Assembly (NCBI GenBank): GCA_964036315.1
Contig: OZ038510.1
Location: 78,683,256 to 78,747,255, forward strand
Source: Acanthosepion esculentum
Lineage: Eukaryota > Mollusca > Cephalopoda > Sepiida > Sepiidae
Reading direction: 5' to 3'
Length of the DNA: 64,000 nucleotides
Shown in pieces: positions 51,390 through 62,459 of this stretch. Every line of letters starts with the position of its first letter. Within the stretch, counting starts at the first letter, position 1. The notes under the pieces were generated by a model, which did not search any database, had not been told where the DNA came from, and was given only the letters and a program-made list of their open reading frames with translations. The position numbers and the translations under genes are program-made.

Positions 51390-52235
51390 TACTAGCCGAT
51401 TTACCCGCGCCCTGCTGCGTGTCACACTTTTATGTTTTTTTGTTTTTGTTTTTTGTTTTTTTGGAAGAAAATGATTGATTTTAAATCGCTATAATTTGAG
51501 GAGAAAAATGATGCATTTCAATATTACCCAATGGGCTTGTCGATGTGATCTCCATCTTCTGAATTTCTCCTATATTTTGGATAGGTGCCATTCCATTGTT
51601 CAAATTTAAATTTAATTTAAATCAAAGGAAAAAAAATTTCGTTTGAGAGTTTGTGCAAAAACAGCTTGATCTGACCCCTTTGATAAGCATTTGATACAAT
51701 ACTTGATTGAATGAATTGATTTGCCGATTTCAACATTGATATGACAGTTGTTTTGGCGCAACAATATGTATTGTAAGGTACTATCTACTGATTGGTGATT
51801 TCTTGCTCAACTTGACGTCCATATTATCTCGTTTTGATCTTGCCGATGGGACCTCCATCTTCTGGCTTTCTCCTTCTATATTTTGGATAGGAATCATTCA
51901 CTTGTTCAAATTTAAATTTAATTTAAATCAGAAGGAAAAAATCAGTGGGGTGCCCCATGGGGACTCACTTTGATCAAAAGGAAATATACTTATCCAAGTA
52001 TTCTAGGAGTCATTTAATTTATATAAAAGGGGAAAAGGTCATTGGTGGGATGAGCCCCTCAGTGACCCCCTTTGATTAAAATGAAATATACTTATCCAAG
52101 TACCCTGGGTAATGTAGTTTCAGAATATATATGGTTATGGGGGTCTATCTCCAAAACCCTAGAAGGCATTCGATAACAAACAGACAGACAGAGGCTACAA
52201 CTGTATATAGAGAGAGATAAAGAAATAAATATGTT
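51390..52235 (+). repeat. Unknown dispersed-type element with internal duplication
   Basis: Opens TACTAGCCGATTTACCCGCG and closes AACAAACAGACAGACAGAGG with CTACAACTGTATATAGAGAG. A segment with CTCCATCTTCTG and CAAATTTAAATTTAATTTAA is duplicated (51,552 and 51,851). ATATACTTATCCAAGTA also occurs twice (51,984 and 52,086). No ORF. Family not identified. Confidence 0.5.
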
Positions 52236-52244
52236 TTGTGATGT

Positions 52245-52603
52245 TAGACACTCACTGGTTGTAACTTTCCTTTAGGTCAACGAATGCTCTTTATCACTTC
52301 GGAAATTCTCGTTGTAGACGAGACATTGTAAATACAGATACTACTAGTAGTAACTCCTTTAAATAATACTTGCACTAGTAATACTTGTTCAAATAGTAAT
52401 CGCCAAATAGTAATTCGTATAATGATCAGTATAGAGAAATAGTATAGTGAATAGTATAGAGAATAGAAATCACTTAGACGCCACACTAATTCCCATTTAT
52501 ACGTTCCCTTTACGATCACGTGATCTACTTCTTTAATAATGGAATCGTCTGTGTTTGCTCACTAGTGAACTGTGTTCAAACTACGGTGTCGTCAACGACA
52601 CTT
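52245..52603 (-). mobile_element. Possible solo LTR
   Basis: Minus sense: TGTCGTTGACGACACCG at 52,603, a TATA-like GTATAAATGG near 52,500, and GAGTGTCTAACA at 52,245. TG/CA ends and a TATA box suggest an LTR, but no target duplication or second copy is visible. Confidence 0.3.
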
Positions 52604-52732
52604 TATTCCTATACAACAATATGAAAATTAATTTTTTTTATTGACAAATTTATTAAAAAAATGTTTGTGATCAAGAAAATTTACATAAACGCATAACCAC
52701 GATTAACTGTAATTATAAATTTTTATAAATCA

Positions 52733-52737
<5 letters not shown>

Positions 52738-52799
<62 letters not shown>

Positions 52800-52827
52800 A
52801 TGACGATATATAAATTTAATTCAAGAT

Positions 52828-52871
<44 letters not shown>

Positions 52872-52877
52872 TGAATT

Positions 52878-52933
<56 letters not shown>

Positions 52934-52975
52934 ATAACGATATATAATTTTTTATATATCAAGAACAATATATAT
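52738..52975. repeat. TA arrays with palindromic spacers
   Basis: Three TA arrays separated by AATTTAATTCAAGATATA and its complement TATCTTGAATTAAATT. Confidence 0.9.
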
Positions 52976-53204
52976 AGGTACATACACACAGATTGCGATT
53001 GGTAAATTGTCGCCATTTTATATTTTTAATTTCGCGCATGCGCATTCTTTGTTTTTGATTTCGTCTACTGCGCATTGTAGTTGGGCACCGTCTGTGAATA
53101 AAAAAAGAGCACCATGACGCTATTCACTTCGCCAGTTCGCTTCGTTGGAAACGGCATGCTGTACTATTTGGCATTCGCGCCGGAAGCTTCAATGCGAACA
53201 TTTA

Positions 53205-53345
53205 AGAGAGGATGACAGATGGCGATAATGCCACTAAGACGCAGTGGGTTACTGGAAGTGAAACAGAATCAGAACACTTTAGGGAGGATAACGGACAAGA
53301 AAAGAACAGGATTCAGGGAAACAGAAAATGGCGATTGAGGTTGAC
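53205..53345 (-). pseudogene. nLTR-1 3' UTR fragment
   Basis: TGCCACTAAGACGCAGTGGG and AAAATGGCGATTGAGGTTGA match the UTR of other nLTR-1 copies. The terminal CAAGCAAGG is lost. Confidence 0.6.
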
Positions 53346-54004
53346 TTAAGAAAATCTCTGAATTCAAACCGTAGAGAAGGCAACGGCTAAGCAATCCATA
53401 GAATATATGACAAGCCATACATAATAAAATAAAATGAATCTGCGCAGATTCATAATCGATTATGTCCTGAAAATATATAGAATCTTTTTTAAAAAATGAC
53501 TGTCTCAGACATCCATACTCTTAGAAGAAACCCGCTAGAATAATATTTTCTACATCCAACGTGTGACAGCACGTGCGACACCCTGCCCTGATCAGCCGCC
53601 AACCAGGGACAGGTTTAGGTAGTTAAGGCGGTACTATCACTTTTGGCGCGATCAGCAGCTTTTGACACCGGACAAGGTAGTTTTTTTTTCACTCTCTGCG
53701 ATTTTTATGCAACTACAAGACAGATTTTCCAACGTTGTGTTCAATAAAAAAAAAAAAGCGTTTGCTTTTTATCGTTAAACAAAACACAACACGCTCATAG
53801 CGACTGTTATCAATGACGTAGAATGGAAGGTAAACGTGTTTCACGTCGGAAGTATCATTGTCTTCCGAGCATGATTTTTAATTAAATTTGGTTATTTTGG
53901 ATCTTGTCTACATCCAACTCGATGCCTGTTGATCTGTGGTCTGGAGACATTGTGAAGCACGCTTCAGGTACCGACAAGTGATGCCCACATATTAAAGAAA
54001 GGTT
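53346..54004. other. Unassigned sequence
   Basis: No recognisable element. Confidence 0.4.
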
Positions 54005-54470
54005 TGGTTTAGTTTGCTTTGCTTTGTTTTAAGGCATATCAACCTCAGTGCTTTATTTAATGCCGACAAGATTTTTATTGCTGGTAATATTTTTTTTTTC
54101 CAAAAATGTATTGCTAGTAATAATTTGTTTTTCAAAAAGTATTTCTGAGAATATTTTTTTCAAAAGTGTATTGCTGGTGATTTTTTTTCAAAAATGTATT
54201 GCTTGCAATAATGTATCGCTGGTAATAATTTTTCTTCAAAAATGTACTGCTGGTAAAATAAACCTATTTTTACACATTTTGACCCCGATTTGGGGGTTAA
54301 CTATTTGCCCACACCTGGGATCCTAACACCGGGTCAGGTTATACCTGAAAACACCAGCAATTAAGAGGTGGTTCCACGCTCCTCGAAGCCTCCTGATCAG
54401 AAGCCTTGCTGCTGTATGTACTTTATCGTCTTACCCAGGACGCGGATGTATTTTATCTTCTTACCCGCGA
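54005..54470 (-). mobile_element. SINE-C, near full length, with internal minisatellite
   Basis: Complement of SINE-C. GGCATATCAACCTCAGTGCT lies at 54,031. Then about six units of TGTATTGCTGGTAATAATTT (35-40 bp each) precede AACTATTTGCCCACACCTGG and CTCCTGATCAGAAGCCTTGC. The unit number differs between copies. Confidence 0.8.
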
Positions 54471-55005
54471 CGGTTAAAAGGAAGAAAATAAGTGAACGTC
54501 CAAGGAATCCACAGCACCCGATCTCAATAGGTAGCACATGGCATGTCCATATATGAAACAAATATTGTAAGAGACCAATATATGTGTGAATAAGAGTATT
54601 TTCATTCACAGTGGGAATACTTGATGGAAAAAAAAAAGAAAATCTATCATTGTTCCGACTCAGGTACAGGTTTCTAAACGTGATGAAAAATGAATGAAAA
54701 AAAAAAGAGACAGTTGTGATTTTCACGCAAAGTGTAGAAATCATCTGTCTGTTTATCGGTCACTCGTGAACTTTCAGATGTTTCAGTTTAGGAGATAATA
54801 TTTGGGAGATCACTGCGGATTAAGCATTAGGCTTGGAGGGACGTCGAGCCTCTAGAGAAAAAGAAATAAATGCTTTGACTATACACGTGAGTATTTAAAA
54901 TGCTATTTCATTCACTGCACGTGCTTTTTGTAATTTCTGTTTAATGTGTCATTATTCTATTCAACGAATATCAAGGCCAAGGAGAGACTAAGAGTCAGGC
55001 TCATA
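54471..55005. other. Unassigned sequence
   Basis: No recognisable element. Confidence 0.4.
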
Positions 55006-55008
55006 GAT

Positions 55009-55064
<56 letters not shown>
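55009..55064. repeat. CT microsatellite
   Basis: CT array with one TATC break. Confidence 0.95.
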
Positions 55065-55068
<4 letters not shown>

Positions 55069-55084
55069 GTATACATTCGTGTGT

Positions 55085-55240
55085 TGTGTTATTCTTTTCT
55101 TTTCCAATTTTATTGTACTCTGACTTTTTCTTCTCTACATTGATTCCTAATGGAAAAATAGTTTCGGTTTACGAACATTTCGGGTTAGTAACGGCCTTCA
55201 GGAACGAATTAAATTCGTGAACTGAAGTTCCACTGTAGTT
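55085..55240 (-). mobile_element. Tc1/mariner-like terminal fragment, copy 1
   Basis: TTTTATTGTACTCTGACTTT through GGAACGAATTAAATTCGTGA to TTCCACTGTA. In complement the end reads TACAGTGGAACTTCAGTTC, a typical Tc1/mariner-type TIR at a TA. A second copy lies at 55,700. Confidence 0.65.
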
Positions 55241-55474
55241 GGGCATTCAGTTAAATTACCTCTCTGCTCCCTTACCGCTTTTATATCTCATGAAAGTTGA
55301 TGTGTATATTTATTGTAACCATTTGTATCAGTCTTTAAGTTAATGTAAGGCTGCTGTTAGATGTTAGATCTTGGCTATGTCACATTTCTAAAGATAATAA
55401 TTTCTAATTTTTGTCTTTTTCGCTTCGTTTAAATTTATCGAAAGTCATATTCGAATGGTTGATCAGAGTTTTAC

Positions 55475-55479
<5 letters not shown>

Positions 55480-55547
<68 letters not shown>
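55480..55547. repeat. TA microsatellite
   Basis: Pure TA array. Confidence 0.95.
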
Positions 55548-55550
<3 letters not shown>

Positions 55551-55564
55551 TAAAAATCCGTGAG

Positions 55565-55690
55565 TAAGTAAATCAAGTAGATCCTATTATTATAAAATAT
55601 TAAAACTGATCCACAAAAGAGAGTTCAATATATTTATTATAGACCATATAAGTGAATTACAAAAATGAAACCCAAATTACCCCCATTCAC
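55565..55690. repeat. Dispersed repeat, copy 2
   Basis: Matches 23,515-23,640. Confidence 0.5.
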
Positions 55691-55699
55691 ATGGCCTTG

Positions 55700-55866
55700 G
55701 AAACTCGTGTGTTGTGGCGTGCTTTTCTTTACCAATTTTATTGTACTGTGACTTTTTCTTCTCTACATTGATTCCTATTGGAAAAATAGTTTCGGTTTAC
55801 GAACATTTCGGTTTACGAACGGCTTTCAGGAACGAATTAAATTCGTGAACTGGGGTTCCATTGTAT
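55700..55866 (-). mobile_element. Tc1/mariner-like terminal fragment, copy 2
   Basis: Close copy of 55,085-55,240 in the same orientation, 615 bp downstream, ending TTCCATTGTA. Its TTTCGGTTTACGAACGG is better preserved. The two may be parts of one locally duplicated element. Confidence 0.65.
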
Positions 55867-56390
55867 ATTTTCCGTCTTTCCTCGAGAACAAAACGGAATA
55901 GTCTATTATTTATGATATACGGAGAGGGCGTATCGTACGTGCGTTAATATTTTGGCAAAAATCGATAATTGCATTTTCGAGATGTGACTTTATGTCAGCC
56001 ATAAGCTTTTATACCCTTTCCACTTCAGTTGGTTATAGGATTTCCGAAAATGTCTGAACGACGTGTAAAAAGAATGCGGTCTGTGTAACCACGCCGGCAT
56101 ATTGAATAGTTTGCGTTCTCAGTAAGCGTTCATGCGAAAATAGATCGGAATTGCTGGTCGAGGTACGTCTTCTGTTTCATATTCACCGAAAAATATACAG
56201 AATGTACAGTCTAACGGAAGGGATACAGCCGAGAAGAGGGCAGCGGGCGAAAAACGTTGCGCGTCAAAGCTGGGGCCCTTTTTAAACCTTTTTTCATCCT
56301 TTTTTACACGTTTATTAGAACAGAAAATGTGAACACGATATATAGCGTACTGAAAGGTTCTGCGACAGATCCACTTTTTAAAAAAAAGTC
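55867..56390. other. Unassigned sequence
   Basis: No recognisable element. Confidence 0.4.
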
Positions 56391-56392
56391 AT

Positions 56393-57165
56393 TTTACCTC
56401 AATCAAGGCAACAAAGCCACTAAGACGTAAACTGTTACTGAGTGTGAGAGAATATGAGAAAAAGAAAAACATTATTAAGGAGAGAGAACAAGAAAAGAAC
56501 AGGAATTAAGACAACATAAGATAACGATTGACATTGCATTTAAATTTTTGAAGATCAAAGTTAAATGTGAAGCAAGAACCCGGAAGAGAGTTCCACAAGC
56601 AAGATAATTTACTTAAATATTTTTTTAAATCATTTCATCTCAAGCAAGGCAATAAAGCCGCTAAGATACAATGGGGTTACCGAGTCTTAGAGAATATGAG
56701 AAAAAACATTATTAAGGAGAGAGAGAACAATAAAAGAACAGGAATTAAGAAGCCAGAAGATAACGATTGACATTGCATTTAAATTTTTGAAGATCAACTC
56801 GATTAGAAAGTAAAAAACCGGAAGTGAGAACTGCGAGAGAAAAAAATGTTAACTTACGGTGTAAAATGATGTGACTTTGCCGCCAATCGAGTACTGCGCT
56901 TAAATTCATGAAGTCTGGGTAACATAGAAGGAAGTACATCAGACCAATTACCATAAAAATATTTAAAAGGTACAGGGAAACTTTACGCCGGTAGGAAAAG
57001 TGATCGAAGCCGACATGTCAAGTCAGGACCAGTAATATTGCAGATTCTTTTCATTATCTCTAAGAATATTTAACAAAAACACCAGACGAGATGTGACAGT
57101 AATATTCATGGCATGGATGAATGGTAGACTTATAAATGTGGAGGACCATTTTATTACTTGATGGC
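56393..57165 (-). pseudogene. Two tandem nLTR-1 3' fragments
   Basis: 3' ends CCTCAATCAAGGCAACAAAG (56,397) and CATCTCAAGCAAGGCAATAA (56,636) each start a copy. The first has only UTR and the ORF end. The second extends through LKFKCNVN- and VIGPDL-equivalent sequence to about 57,165. The same UTR stretch (GATAACGATTGACATTGCAT) appears in both, so this is a head-to-tail duplication. Confidence 0.75.
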
Positions 57166-57780
57166 AATATAAAACATACCCTTTTTGTCCATTAGAAATA
57201 TTATTACTCCGAGATCTTGACCAGAGTCGAGAACTTTTCTGTATGGGCTAATTCTGAGTGGATCGGTTTTTTACTTCATAACACAAGAATTATGCCAGGT
57301 CACTCTATGTGTACTTCTGGTGCCATGTAATGCACTACTGACTGCCTCAGTGTCGTGTCATCGGCGACTAAACCGGTTCTCCCACCAGACCTTTTTGGTG
57401 AGGACTGTGGCTATCAAAAGGCGAATGGACATTCTTGTAGAGTTAACGGCTATCTTGCACAGTGCGATAGACTGGCCTCCGTAGATATGTACGAAGTCAG
57501 AATGGTAATAATACGACGTCGTTTGGGCGGAGGTCTTCCTAGACTGACTTCAACAACCAAAGCAGAAAGTTCTCTCGATGGGACCAAGGCATGCCTTCAA
57601 GTTCGAGGACATCGACTGTGGTTTTCCCTCCCGAACCTACTTGCCTAAGATATGTGGCGGGGGTCTGCTCTGGTGCTCAGCTTCACAACGACCCTACAAG
57701 CACACCTGAGCATGGGACTGACGATAATGATGGCAAACAATAGAAATCCGGTTTCCTCAGCCTGTTCGGTAAATCTAGGT
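57166..57780. other. Unassigned, with an unknown 97-codon frame
   Basis: A plus frame at 57,355-57,648 lies in locally GC-richer DNA. No domain recognised, and nothing indicates it is a real gene. Confidence 0.25.
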
Positions 57781-58165
57781 CGAACCCTTTTAATGCTGAA
57801 ATGAATAAATGCAACGGCTACTTCTACTCCAAAAGATTCTTTTCTCGAATTTCCCGCCTGTGAAACTTCCTTCCGTACACTTGCTTCCTTCATGACTACA
57901 ATCTTCAAAAAATAAATGTAAAGTCAATCGCCATCTTATTCTTGAATCTCGTTCATTTCTTGCCCTTTCATCAATCCTCCCTATACTCACTCTTTTCTCT
58001 CATTTTCACACCCAGTAATGCCCTGCGTACCAATGACATTCCCGCCTTGCTTGGGGTGAAATGATTCACAAAATTTACATAGAACGTCAATCGCCATCTT
58101 CTTGAATCCCGTTGATCTGTTGTCCTTTCCTCAATCCTCCCTATACTCAGTCTTTTTATTAATAA
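57781..58165 (+). pseudogene. nLTR-1 3' fragment with duplicated UTR
   Basis: ORF-end sequence (CTTCCGTACACTTGCTTCCT, AAAGTCAATCGCCATCTT) is followed by CCGCCTTGCTTGGGGTGAAA. The UTR segment then restarts (GAACGTCAATCGCCATCTTC) and runs to 58,160. Confidence 0.7.
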
Positions 58166-58429
58166 ATAAATACTGCAAACAAACACTCTAATCAATAAAT
58201 AGTGTTTATTATTTTTGTTGTAAAATCTTAAAGAACAAAAACATGTATAAATTAACTTTTCATATGTTAGTTTTATTGCAATTCTAATCATCGCTTTTTA
58301 AAACAGTAAACATTGCCGAAGAGTGAAGGTAGTTAAAATAATAGCAGTGTCATGGGAAAAAAACGTTCTTTTGATGCACCGATTTATTGTGAGAACGTTT
58401 GTTTATGTCGGCACCCCACCACAAACAAG

Positions 58430-58535
58430 AAAAAGACACTCCTCATTATACTCAGTCTTTTCTCTCACTTTCGCTCCTTGCATCCCCACCCCCTGCGTAC
58501 TAGTGGCATTCCAACCCTGCTTGAGGTGAAAAATA
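58430..58535 (+). pseudogene. nLTR-1 3' terminal fragment
   Basis: ACTCAGTCTTTTCTCTCACT and CCCTGCTTGAGGTGAAA match the family 3' end. Probably continuous with 58,165 before an insertion of about 265 bp. Confidence 0.65.
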
Positions 58536-58561
58536 ATCTTATACTGATACTTTGAGGAGAC

Positions 58562-59110
58562 TGTCGCAGTTAGCTCCTCCTCATTTCCTTAACCCGTCAA
58601 CAGGGGTCTCTCTCTCCCGGGAGTATAAATACTGGCTGACCTTTCGCCTCTCTCTCTCTCTTTTCTCTGCTTACGCGCACGTGCGAACAACTATCTCGAC
58701 TTCGGACGCGGGCCGCAACCTCGCACGTGAGGCGAGGTATATAAAACTTTCTCTTAAAATTTCCAGTATGTGAACTCTTATACACAACCAGCGTTTCCCA
58801 TATTCTGGGAACACGCTAAAACAAAATTCACTCCGTACGGACATTCAACTCAACACACACACAACTTTCCATACAGACTGTAACATTTTATTCATGTCTT
58901 CAATGTATTTGTAATTCGTGTATTAATCTATTTGTTATTAATATATATTTGTTCGCATACATGTATATCGGTCTTGTTTGTTTTCATTTGCTTTCTTTGG
59001 ACTCCATTAAAGTCCAACATTCTTATGTAGCTGGACCGGCCAGCGGAAGCCATAACCTAGAGATAACTCATCTTCTCTTCTCACATTCACACGCCGCATG
59101 GTCCACTACA
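58562..59110 (+). mobile_element. Solo LTR, copy 2, with 4-bp target duplication
   Basis: A 549-bp unit from TGTCGCAGTTAGCTCC to GGTCCACTACA, flanked by AGAC at 58,558-58,561 and 59,111-59,114. TATA box at 58,624 (TATAAATACTGGCTGACC). Matches the solo LTR at 32,969-33,436 with extra internal sequence (CTTACGCGCACGTGCGAACA). Four-base duplications are usual for Ty3-type elements. Confidence 0.85.
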
Positions 59111-59114
59111 AGAC

Positions 59115-59756
59115 ATTGAAAAATTCTGATAACGTCCTATTTAATAAATCTGAAACATTAAAAGGGATTCAAAAATGATTTTCATTTTTCAAATACGTTC
59201 TTAGTAGGGACCAAAAAATTGTCAGCACCGCCCCTAAGCATTAATATAAGATTCTGTTGGACTGAAAGTGGCGAGTCAGCTTTCTATTGTTGATTGATAA
59301 ACCGATCTACCGCCTCGTATAACAACACGCGTTTGCTCTTTGTGTTAACAAAGAAAATCCTTGTTTTCAAACACAAATTACTATACCGGAATGAAAAGCC
59401 TGGTTTGTTGAGAGAGAAAGGTTAGCCTGTCTTTTTTGTGTGTGGTCGGGTTGGCGCATACAATGTTGCCTTCCTACTTTCAAGTTTACCGGTGATTCTT
59501 CTCTTATTAGACATTTTTTTTCGCGGTTTTCGCAGTATTTAGCATTGTGGAAGTTATCGCTAACATTTTTTTGTCGAGATTTACAAACCCTACGTTTCAT
59601 TCAAATTCGCAAACCAATCAAAGAAATTTGAATAAGCTGATTTGTTTGCAAAAATACTTAGACAAAAACCCTACTTTACAGTTTACATAATTTCTTTAAT
59701 TTAATTTAATTTTATAGGACTTCATGGTAAACAATATTTTTTAAGAAAATTTATTT
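59115..59756. other. Unassigned sequence
   Basis: No recognisable element. Confidence 0.4.
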
Positions 59757-59960
59757 TTTTTTCCTTTTTAAGAGCGAAGAATAAATTCTTAAGATTTTTT
59801 ACTCTTGAGTATGCAACATACAACTGGCCATGCGTAAATACTTCTTTTTGAAGCCGAATTCCAAGTTTTTGAAGTTTGGCTTTGTAATTTCTTTATAGTT
59901 CTCGCAAACGCAGAGTGAACTGGAAACTAGATTATTGTATATAAGGTGTGTTTCATTAAG
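59757..59960 (-). pseudogene. Helitron helicase C-terminal fragment
   Basis: Minus sense, through one stop: FQFTLRLREL, then LGIRLQKEVFTHGQLYVAYS and RVKNLKNLF. VFTHGQLYVAxSRV is motif VI of the Pif1-type helicase encoded by Helitrons. The Walker A and B motifs and the Rep domain are absent. Confidence 0.75.
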
Positions 59961-60030
59961 ACGGATTATATATAAGGGTGTTTCATTAAGACGGATTATA
60001 TCTAACGGTGTTTCATTAAGATGGATCAAA
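59945..60030 (+). repeat. Triplicated transposon end, period 32-33 bp
   Basis: GTGTTTCATTAAGACGGATT (or GATGG in the third) occurs three times in tandem. GGTGTTTCATTAAGA looks like a mariner-type inverted terminus and borders the transposase relic. Confidence 0.7.
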
Positions 60031-60074
60031 GTCAGCTGCAAATAAATCAGTGTCATTGGTGAAAATTTATTTAT

Positions 60075-60335
60075 TTCTCTATTGGATCATGTTATTTAAG
60101 TCATGTCAATTATGTGTGAAAAATAATATCACCCAAAAGACCGCAAAGGTTTCGGCGGTACACCTCTACTCGATGGTCAAAATTTTTGGTGATGTCTCTT
60201 CGATCTCACCAATATGCCTTATTATTTCATCCTTCAACTGTTGAATTGTTCTTGGCCTGTTGGGGTAGAACTTACTTTTGAGATGACCACAAAGGAAGAA
60301 ATCTAAAAGCGTCAAGTCACACGATCATGATTGCC
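60075..60335 (-). pseudogene. Mariner-type transposase C-terminus
   Basis: Minus sense: DLTLLDFFLCGHLKSKFY, then NRPRTIQQLKDEIIRHIGE and EETSPKIL. This matches the region around the third catalytic Asp (LTPLDFFLWG in intact relatives). Only the C-terminal third is present. It lies between two copies of the same Helitron helicase fragment. Confidence 0.7.
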
Positions 60336-60339
60336 AATT

Positions 60340-60430
60340 AACTTCGCTTTTTCAACTTTTTGAAGAGTTTGGCTTTGTAATTTGTTCATAGTTCTTGCAA
60401 ACGCAGAGTGAACTGGAAACTATATTCTTG
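60340..60430 (-). pseudogene. Helitron helicase fragment, duplicated part
   Basis: GAGTTTGGCTTTGTAATTTG and CGCAGAGTGAACTGGAAACT repeat 59,875-59,935. The transposase relic is therefore flanked by direct copies of helicase DNA. Confidence 0.65.
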
Positions 60431-60479
60431 TATGTATAAAAACTTAAAGAGAAGACATGCAAAAAACAATATTGCATTT

Positions 60480-60690
60480 TTAAAAATAAGCATTTGTAAA
60501 TGATCAAGCGAGACAATCTTGCTAACAATTACACCACGTCGGACTGCCCTGGTGAATTTTTTAGCGTAGCTTAGACGTGGCACAAGGCCGAAAGTGTGGA
60601 GCACCAAGTGAGTATCGAACACACACATCAGTCGTAATTTATCTAGCGAGACTAGCTTGTTGACCATTACACCACGTCAAGGTAGCCAAA
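60480..60690 (-). mobile_element. SINE-D, one partial and one full copy
   Basis: Two heads (TTACACCACGTCGGACTG and TTACACCACGTCAAGG in plus orientation) with the body TAGACGTGGCACAAGGCCGA between them. The B box of the second is altered (GAGTATCGAACAC in complement context). Confidence 0.75.
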
Positions 60691-60769
60691 TGATTTTATC
60701 ATTAAATTGTTTTTAAAATAATGGGAGTATTTTGTATATTACATATTAAAACTTTTAATTTGTCAAAAA

Positions 60770-60960
60770 AAGTTAATGAAAATTTATGGTACGCACCCTA
60801 ATAAAACCAACTGCACTTTGTACCCCAATACCTGTTTGCAATTCTCCCCTAAATTTGGTTTTCAACTGTCAATATGTGGTCATTTTAGAGGGTGTGACCG
60901 ACGGACTAACGGAAGTCACAGAATTTTATATATAGATTGTCGCAGCCTATCGTTTTTTTT
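60770..60960 (+). repeat. Dispersed repeat with RTE-type 3' UTR look
   Basis: Sense-oriented match of 50,490-50,700; it ends GGAAGTCACAGAATTTTATA. Confidence 0.55.
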
Positions 60961-60971
60961 CTCTTTGACTC

Positions 60972-60972
60972 T

Positions 60973-61043
<71 letters not shown>

Positions 61044-61063
61044 CACACACACACACACACACA
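60972..61063. repeat. CT then CA microsatellite
   Basis: Compound CT/CA array. Confidence 0.95.
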
Positions 61064-61227
61064 CTTCTCATTTGGGTGATTTGCAGACTTTATAAATATA
61101 TATGGCCTTTCTATCTGTTTTCACACTCTGTTAATTAGCCTCTGTTTTCCGTACACCGGATGTTTGAGTAGTGTATCGGTTGGTGATTCTCAAAGAGAAA
61201 GCGGAGATCCGAGTTCGTATTACGTTC

Positions 61228-61520
61228 AAGCTTACGGTCATATCAGGTTGAAACTCCGGTTCACGTCTGATTACCAAAGTTAAGCAATGTCGAGCCTGGT
61301 CAGTACCTAGATGGGTAGCCTCTTAGGAATAACATGTGCTGCACGTTTGGATGTGCGTGTGGCGTAATGGATAAGGGCTCGGAATGAGAAATCGGATAAC
61401 CGAGATCGAATTCCAGTCAGGTTCGTTATATTCACTTTCGCGCAAATACTCTTGGGAAAGGTATGATTCCACCTTTTCTCCTCCATCTATGGTTTAAATA
61501 GTAAGTCGTGTATGAGAAAA
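61228..61520 (+). mobile_element. SINE-A with 5S rRNA-like head, sense copy
   Basis: 5S-like part 61,230-61,345 (GCTTACGGTCATATCAGGTT, AAGTTAAGCAATGTCGAGCC, CCTAGATGGGTAGCCTC), a linker TTTGGATGTGCGTGTGGCGT, and a tRNA-like block (AATGGATAAGGGCTCGGAAT, GAGATCGAATTCCAGTC). The SINE-A body follows, with GGGAAAGGTATGATTCCACC. Same architecture as 50,036-50,326. Confidence 0.85.
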
Positions 61521-61559
61521 TCATTATTATCTAAAACAGAAAATGTTACAATCCAAAAA

Positions 61560-61610
61560 TATGTTCCGGCATTAAATAACCTGAGGGTTGATAAGATGTA
61601 AATAACAAAT
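61560..61610 (+). mobile_element. SINE-C terminal fragment
   Basis: GGCATTAAATAACCTGAGGG then TTGATAAGATGTAAATAAC, the 3' end of SINE-C. Confidence 0.5.
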
Positions 61611-61677
61611 CAATCTTTTAGAATTGATTTTTTAAAAATATTTTGTTAAACTCACACTTGAACCAAATCATCACATT

Positions 61678-62392
61678 TGCCCCGGGTTTGAACACACAAT
61701 TCTGACGATGAAAACGAATTGAAAACATGAATCTTCGTCTTAACCTGATAAAGATCTGTTGGATTACCGACAGATTTTTATCACTATAAACATCATTTTT
61801 AGTGGATACTCGTATTTGAGCAGACGCTCCGTTTATTTATTAAACAGTATGCTTATTTTCGTCTACCGGCCTGAAAGTTCGAGAAATCATATTAAAGAAA
61901 AAACTTGCACAGAGCGTAAGTTAAAAATCAATCAATCAAAAGCCGTATGGCGTTCATTTTTGCATCAATACCCTTTGAAAAGGTATCAATACATCTCGTC
62001 TCCACGCCAGCTATGGGTTAAATAGCAGGACTGACTGGGCTCTTTGGCCTTCAATTGGTAATCAGTTTGAAAACTTTGAAATCAGAACCAGTCTGAAATG
62101 TGACGGGGTCTGCTAGGCAATCTTACACTAGGTAAGCTATCGTTGCTATGACTACACAACATGACACCTACGATTGGTCTAGGGAACTCGTCACGTGATG
62201 TTCTCCATAGAATGGCGCACTACATACCCTAAGAAAGCAATCACCGGACCTATCTTGAAATATTCCAGAAAGATATACCCAAGAAAAGACAACTGTCTAT
62301 GTATTCATGGATAACAAAGTCTGAAAAGACAAGGATTCATATTCCCAGTTCGTTTTCATCCTCGGAATTGTGTGATCAAACCCGAGGCAGGG
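61678..62392. repeat. Segment bounded by 64-bp inverted repeats
   Basis: CCCGGGTTTGAACACACAAT ... GAATCTTCGTCTT (61,678-61,741) is complementary to AAGACAAGGATTC ... CAAACCCGAGGCA (62,328-62,392). Inside lies a SINE-A body fragment (CCAGCTATGGGTTAAATAGC, 62,003) and TTTGAGCAGACGC, resembling ends near 4,130. The remainder is unknown. Confidence 0.65.
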
Positions 62393-62459
62393 TAGTTAGC
62401 TAACAACAAGGGGTTCGTTTGTGCGATTATGAGTTCAACAAAATAGCAAAAGAACAGAT

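Noticed and set aside
53114..53215. Short ATG-initiated frame of about 33 codons in GC-richer DNA
   Set aside because: Too short and runs into an nLTR-1 relic; no independent support.
57355..57648. 97-codon plus-strand frame as a real gene
   Set aside because: No recognisable domain, no second copy and no promoter or splice context. Recorded only as unassigned.
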